In this document: positions 50,405 to 50,503 of the stretch, in pieces
How positions within the stretch are numbered: position 1 is the stretch's first letter
Layout: each line of letters opens with the position of its first letter
From: Spirochaetales bacterium
GTDB taxonomy: Bacteria > Spirochaetota > Spirochaetia > SZUA-6 > JAFGRV01
Assembly: GCA_016928415.1 (NCBI GenBank)
Contig: JAFGKU010000113.1
Coordinates: 1-50,503 of the forward strand
Reading direction: 5' to 3'
Length of the DNA stretch: 50,503 nt
Made by a program: the position numbers and the translations under genes
The notes under the pieces: generated by a model
What the model saw: the letters and a program-made list of their open reading frames with translations, nothing else
Databases searched by the model: none
What the model was told of the DNA's origin: nothing

Positions 50405-50503
50405 GGAATTTACCTGTTGAGTTTTTTGCGCTGTACCTTTTCAGGCCATTTGTCGGGCTGCACAGGAAGCCCGGCTCTACTTCGCTCCGCTCAGATGCCG
50501 CCG

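Noticed and set aside
50440..50503. GGGCT..AGCCC hairpin at the window end as a terminator
   Set aside because: The stem CGGGCT/AGCCCG is present but no T-run follows on either strand, and the window ends before any context can be seen.

Overview
The window (about 45% G+C by eye) looks like the chromosome of a strictly anaerobic, fermentative, H2-metabolising bacterium. The evidence is a pair of divergent Rex-controlled [FeFe]-hydrogenase operons, an anaerobic sulfatase-maturase-type radical SAM enzyme, a complete V-type ATPase operon in place of an F-type one, and genes for beta-glucoside and chitin-derived sugar use. The V-ATPase, the poorly conserved lipoboxes and a short GGCACCTCTAAAAA-type repeat would fit Spirochaetota. 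This is an inference only: there is no rRNA or other phylogenetic marker in the window.

Layout. 1-4.4 kb: the tail of a cut gene, two DinB-fold proteins, a sigma54-type AAA+ response regulator behind a sigma70-like promoter with a perfect palindrome, and a DUF72 gene that appears leaderless. 4.6 kb: tRNA-Ala(CGC). 4.7-18.1 kb: the hydrogenase island. Leftward runs rex, a sensor kinase, a thioredoxin-like ferredoxin, an NuoF-like subunit, HydA1, an NuoE-like subunit and a single-domain response regulator. Rightward runs an NuoE-like subunit, a 1052-residue NuoF-GltD/NfnB fusion, HydA2 and a second single-domain response regulator. Rex-box palindromes lie just upstream of both first genes. 18.2-20.6 kb: S-adenosylhomocysteine hydrolase and an ArsR-methyltransferase fusion (SahR-like) with an operator-like inverted repeat. 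20.7-22.9 kb: an orphan protein, a small repeat element, a PtsN-like EIIA whose translation start has been tandemly duplicated into a 33-bp repeat array, and a universal stress protein at the end of the V-ATPase operon. 23.0-31.6 kb: V-ATPase, transcribed G-C-I-K-F-E-A-B-D.

31.8-38.8 kb carries carbohydrate genes: GH1 beta-glucosidase, GH18 chitinase lipoprotein, an LpqC/feruloyl-esterase-like secreted esterase, an M24 peptidase, an unassigned radical SAM protein and NagA. 39-47.7 kb is a run of mostly solitary metabolic genes: a PurM-like protein with an altered nucleotide motif, a VOC protein, two methyltransferases, a class II aldolase-like protein lacking a metal ligand, GNAT, HAD phosphatase, a beta-propeller-like exported protein, a gene remnant, small membrane and lipoproteins, a TrpD-like protein and a flavodoxin. 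47.7-50.5 kb holds an anSME-like radical SAM protein and a CorA-type transporter with a long structured leader containing two small ORFs, one overlapping the corA start.

How it works together. Fermentation of sugars (beta-glucosides, chitin/GlcNAc) would produce NADH, reduced ferredoxin and possibly NADPH. The two Hyd complexes would reoxidise these to H2, or run in reverse. Rex would tie both operons to the NADH/NAD+ ratio, and the membrane sensor kinase plus the two output-less receivers would add a second signal. The most notable features are the twin hydrogenase locus with its NuoF-NfnB fusion, the start-site repeat array before ptsN, the corA leader, and several genes whose promoters place transcription starts at the start codon.
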